From: JAZKFP01 sp040386355
GTDB taxonomy: Bacteria; Pseudomonadota; Gammaproteobacteria; Pseudomonadales; UBA6940
Assembly: GCA_040386355.1 (NCBI GenBank)
Contig: JAZKFP010000252.1
Coordinates: 1 to 7,271 of the forward strand
Reading direction: 5' to 3'
Length of the DNA stretch: 7,271 nt
Every line of letters starts with the position of its first letter. Within the stretch, counting starts at the first letter, position 1. This document shows positions 6,477-7,271 of the stretch, piece after piece. A program made the position numbers and the translations under genes. The notes beneath the pieces are model-generated. The model saw nothing but the letters and a program-made list of their open reading frames with translations, was not told where the DNA came from and did not search any database.

Positions 6477-6636
6477 TAACACGGGCGAAAAATGTTTCGC
6501 CCCTACACACTAACCATCAGCTGTCGAACTATAAATTACGTAGAGATGTACAGGAATTTCTTAAAATACCTAACTTAAACATAACCCCATACCTTCAACG
6601 AATAATGTAGGGGCGAAACATCTTTCGCCTGTGTTA
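6477..6636. mobile_element. 160-bp MITE-like element with 31-bp inverted ends
   Basis: The ends 6477-6507 and 6606-6636 are inverted copies, identical at 29 of 31 positions, each starting TAACAC at the outside and ending CGCCCCTACA inside. Each end is itself a hairpin: GGGCGAAA (6483-6490) with TTTCGCCC (6495-6502), and GGCGAAA (6612-6618) with TTTCGCC (6623-6629). TATAA occurs on both flanks (6471-6475 and 6637-6641), a possible 5-bp target duplication, although one extra G sits on the left. The 98-bp interior is AT-rich with no reading frame. Short length, inverted ends and no transposase fit a non-autonomous miniature element. A pair of facing intergenic hairpin repeats is the alternative. 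Confidence 0.6.
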
Positions 6637-6771
6637 TATAAATGCTGCCCATTCTTTACTAAAGTTAGAAAAGTGTTTTAGGAAATCTCATCTGCGGTTG
6701 ATATGTACCAAACGCACATGAAATTTCCAGAGTGCAATGTTTTATAAATGCGGTTTTGTGGGAAATTTTAC
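6637..6771. other. Non-coding stretch between repeats
   Basis: No gene is visible on either strand. TATAAATGC occurs twice in direct orientation (6637-6645 and 6743-6751), and AAATTTCC (6721-6728) is inverted as GGAAATTT (6761-6768). The stretch may be part of a larger dispersed repeat together with the hairpin that follows, but nothing in it was recognised. Confidence 0.35.
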
Positions 6772-6794
6772 GCGGGCGAACAACATTCGCCCGC
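6772..6794. repeat. Perfect 9-bp hairpin with GGGCGAA core
   Basis: GCGGGCGAA (6772-6780) pairs perfectly with TTCGCCCGC (6786-6794) around CAACA. It shares the GGGCGAA...TTCGCCC core of the two hairpins in the 160-bp element. It lies 33 bp past the stop codon of the minus-strand membrane-protein gene, so it could act as its terminator. The sequence that follows on that strand (GTAAAATTT) is a weak T-tract. On the plus strand it is followed by AAAACTTTTT. Confidence 0.65.
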
Positions 6795-6827
6795 AAAACT
6801 TTTTCAGACTAGTTTTGATCTTTAGAA

Positions 6828-7271
6828 TTAATCAGAAGATTTAACCAAAAAACTCGGTACCAACATCGTTAAAAATAAAACAATTATTACCACATAATGT
6901 GCGATAAAAAATCGATCCCATAGCGCAGGAAAAACTAAAAAGTGCAAAACAATAGTGAAAATAGTTAGTGTCATTGCACAAAAAATCTTCATGTGACTAG
7001 AATTTTTAGTCATTTTATTTAACGGTAAACACGTACGCATACCCGTTAACGTCCATAACAATCCCAACCACCACCAGTTATTATTCGCAATCGCCCAACG
7101 AAATTGGCGAATCATTTCTCCAAAATATAAATTAATTTGAAAAGGGATTTGTGTGTCGGCGGGAAAATGAATGGATTGAATGAAGGTAAAATAAAATAAC
7201 ATCCACCATCCGTAATGCCCTGCCCATTTTGCAACTAAAACATACATTGCTAATAAACCCAGCGTTAAAGC
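6828..7271 (-). CDS. Multi-pass membrane protein, partial (5' end outside window)
   Basis: The frame is open through the right edge, so the visible 147 residues are the C-terminal part. An internal ATG at 7247 is in frame but has no clear ribosome-binding site, and hydrophobic sequence (ALTLGLLA) continues upstream of it. Hydrophobic segments at about 1-34 (one or two spans), 65-78, 94-116 and 121-142 suggest four or five membrane helices. A Trp-rich stretch (NNNWWWLGLLW) opens one of them. The end is a short polar tail, KSSD. No family was recognised and no catalytic motif is visible. Its gene is divergent from no neighbour in view and ends just before the GGGCGAA hairpin. Confidence 0.75.
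   Translation of the reverse strand, partial: ALTLGLLAMYVLVAKWAGHYGWWMLFYFTFIQSIHFPADTQIPFQINLYFGEMIRQFRWAIANNNWWWLGLLWTLTGMRTCLPLNKMTKNSSHMKIFCAMTLTIFTIVLHFLVFPALWDRFFIAHYVVIIVLFLTMLVPSFLVKSSD

Noticed and set aside
6477..6794. CRISPR array
   Set aside because: The three repeats are palindromic, two are inverted relative to each other, the spacing is irregular, and no cas gene is present.

Overview
The window looks like chromosome from an AT-rich gammaproteobacterium. NrdA and NrdB are the form seen in Pseudomonas, Coxiella and Legionella relatives: a long alpha chain with an N-terminal ATP-cone, and a beta chain with an EAIHTHAY motif. Together with the AT-rich codon use, this points tentatively to a Legionellales-like (Coxiella/Legionella/Berkiella) lineage. 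No rRNA or other marker gene is present to fix the taxonomy.

Layout. Bases 1-837 hold no convincing gene. They form a long control region: short palindromes (1-130), a run of DnaA-box-like sites in one orientation (281-424), two NrdR-type palindromes (421-466), a hairpin (503-538) and a leader of about 370 nt. Next come nrdA (838-3789, class Ia ribonucleotide reductase alpha) and nrdB (3981-5321, beta), separated by a 119-nt imperfect palindrome and followed by a probable terminator at 5335-5361. The DnaA and NrdR sites suggest that dNTP supply is coupled to replication initiation and to nucleotide status, as in enterobacterial nrdAB.

Downstream the character changes to accessory DNA. A Zeta-toxin-like P-loop kinase (5381-5899, TTG start) overlaps a 57-residue partner (5889-6062), forming a putative toxin-antitoxin-like pair. 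Convergent to it lies a HI1420-family antidote (6110-6421, minus). Its toxin seems to survive only as a short 3' remnant, cut off exactly where a 160-bp element with 31-bp inverted ends begins (6477-6636, MITE-like). A third hairpin with the same GGGCGAA core lies at 6772-6794. The window ends inside a minus-strand multi-pass membrane protein of unknown family (6828 to the edge).

The window therefore joins an ordinary core operon with a well-stocked promoter region to a small islet of toxin-antitoxin genes and repeats. The points most worth following up are the combined DnaA/NrdR control region, the palindrome inside the operon, and the apparently disrupted toxin-antitoxin locus.
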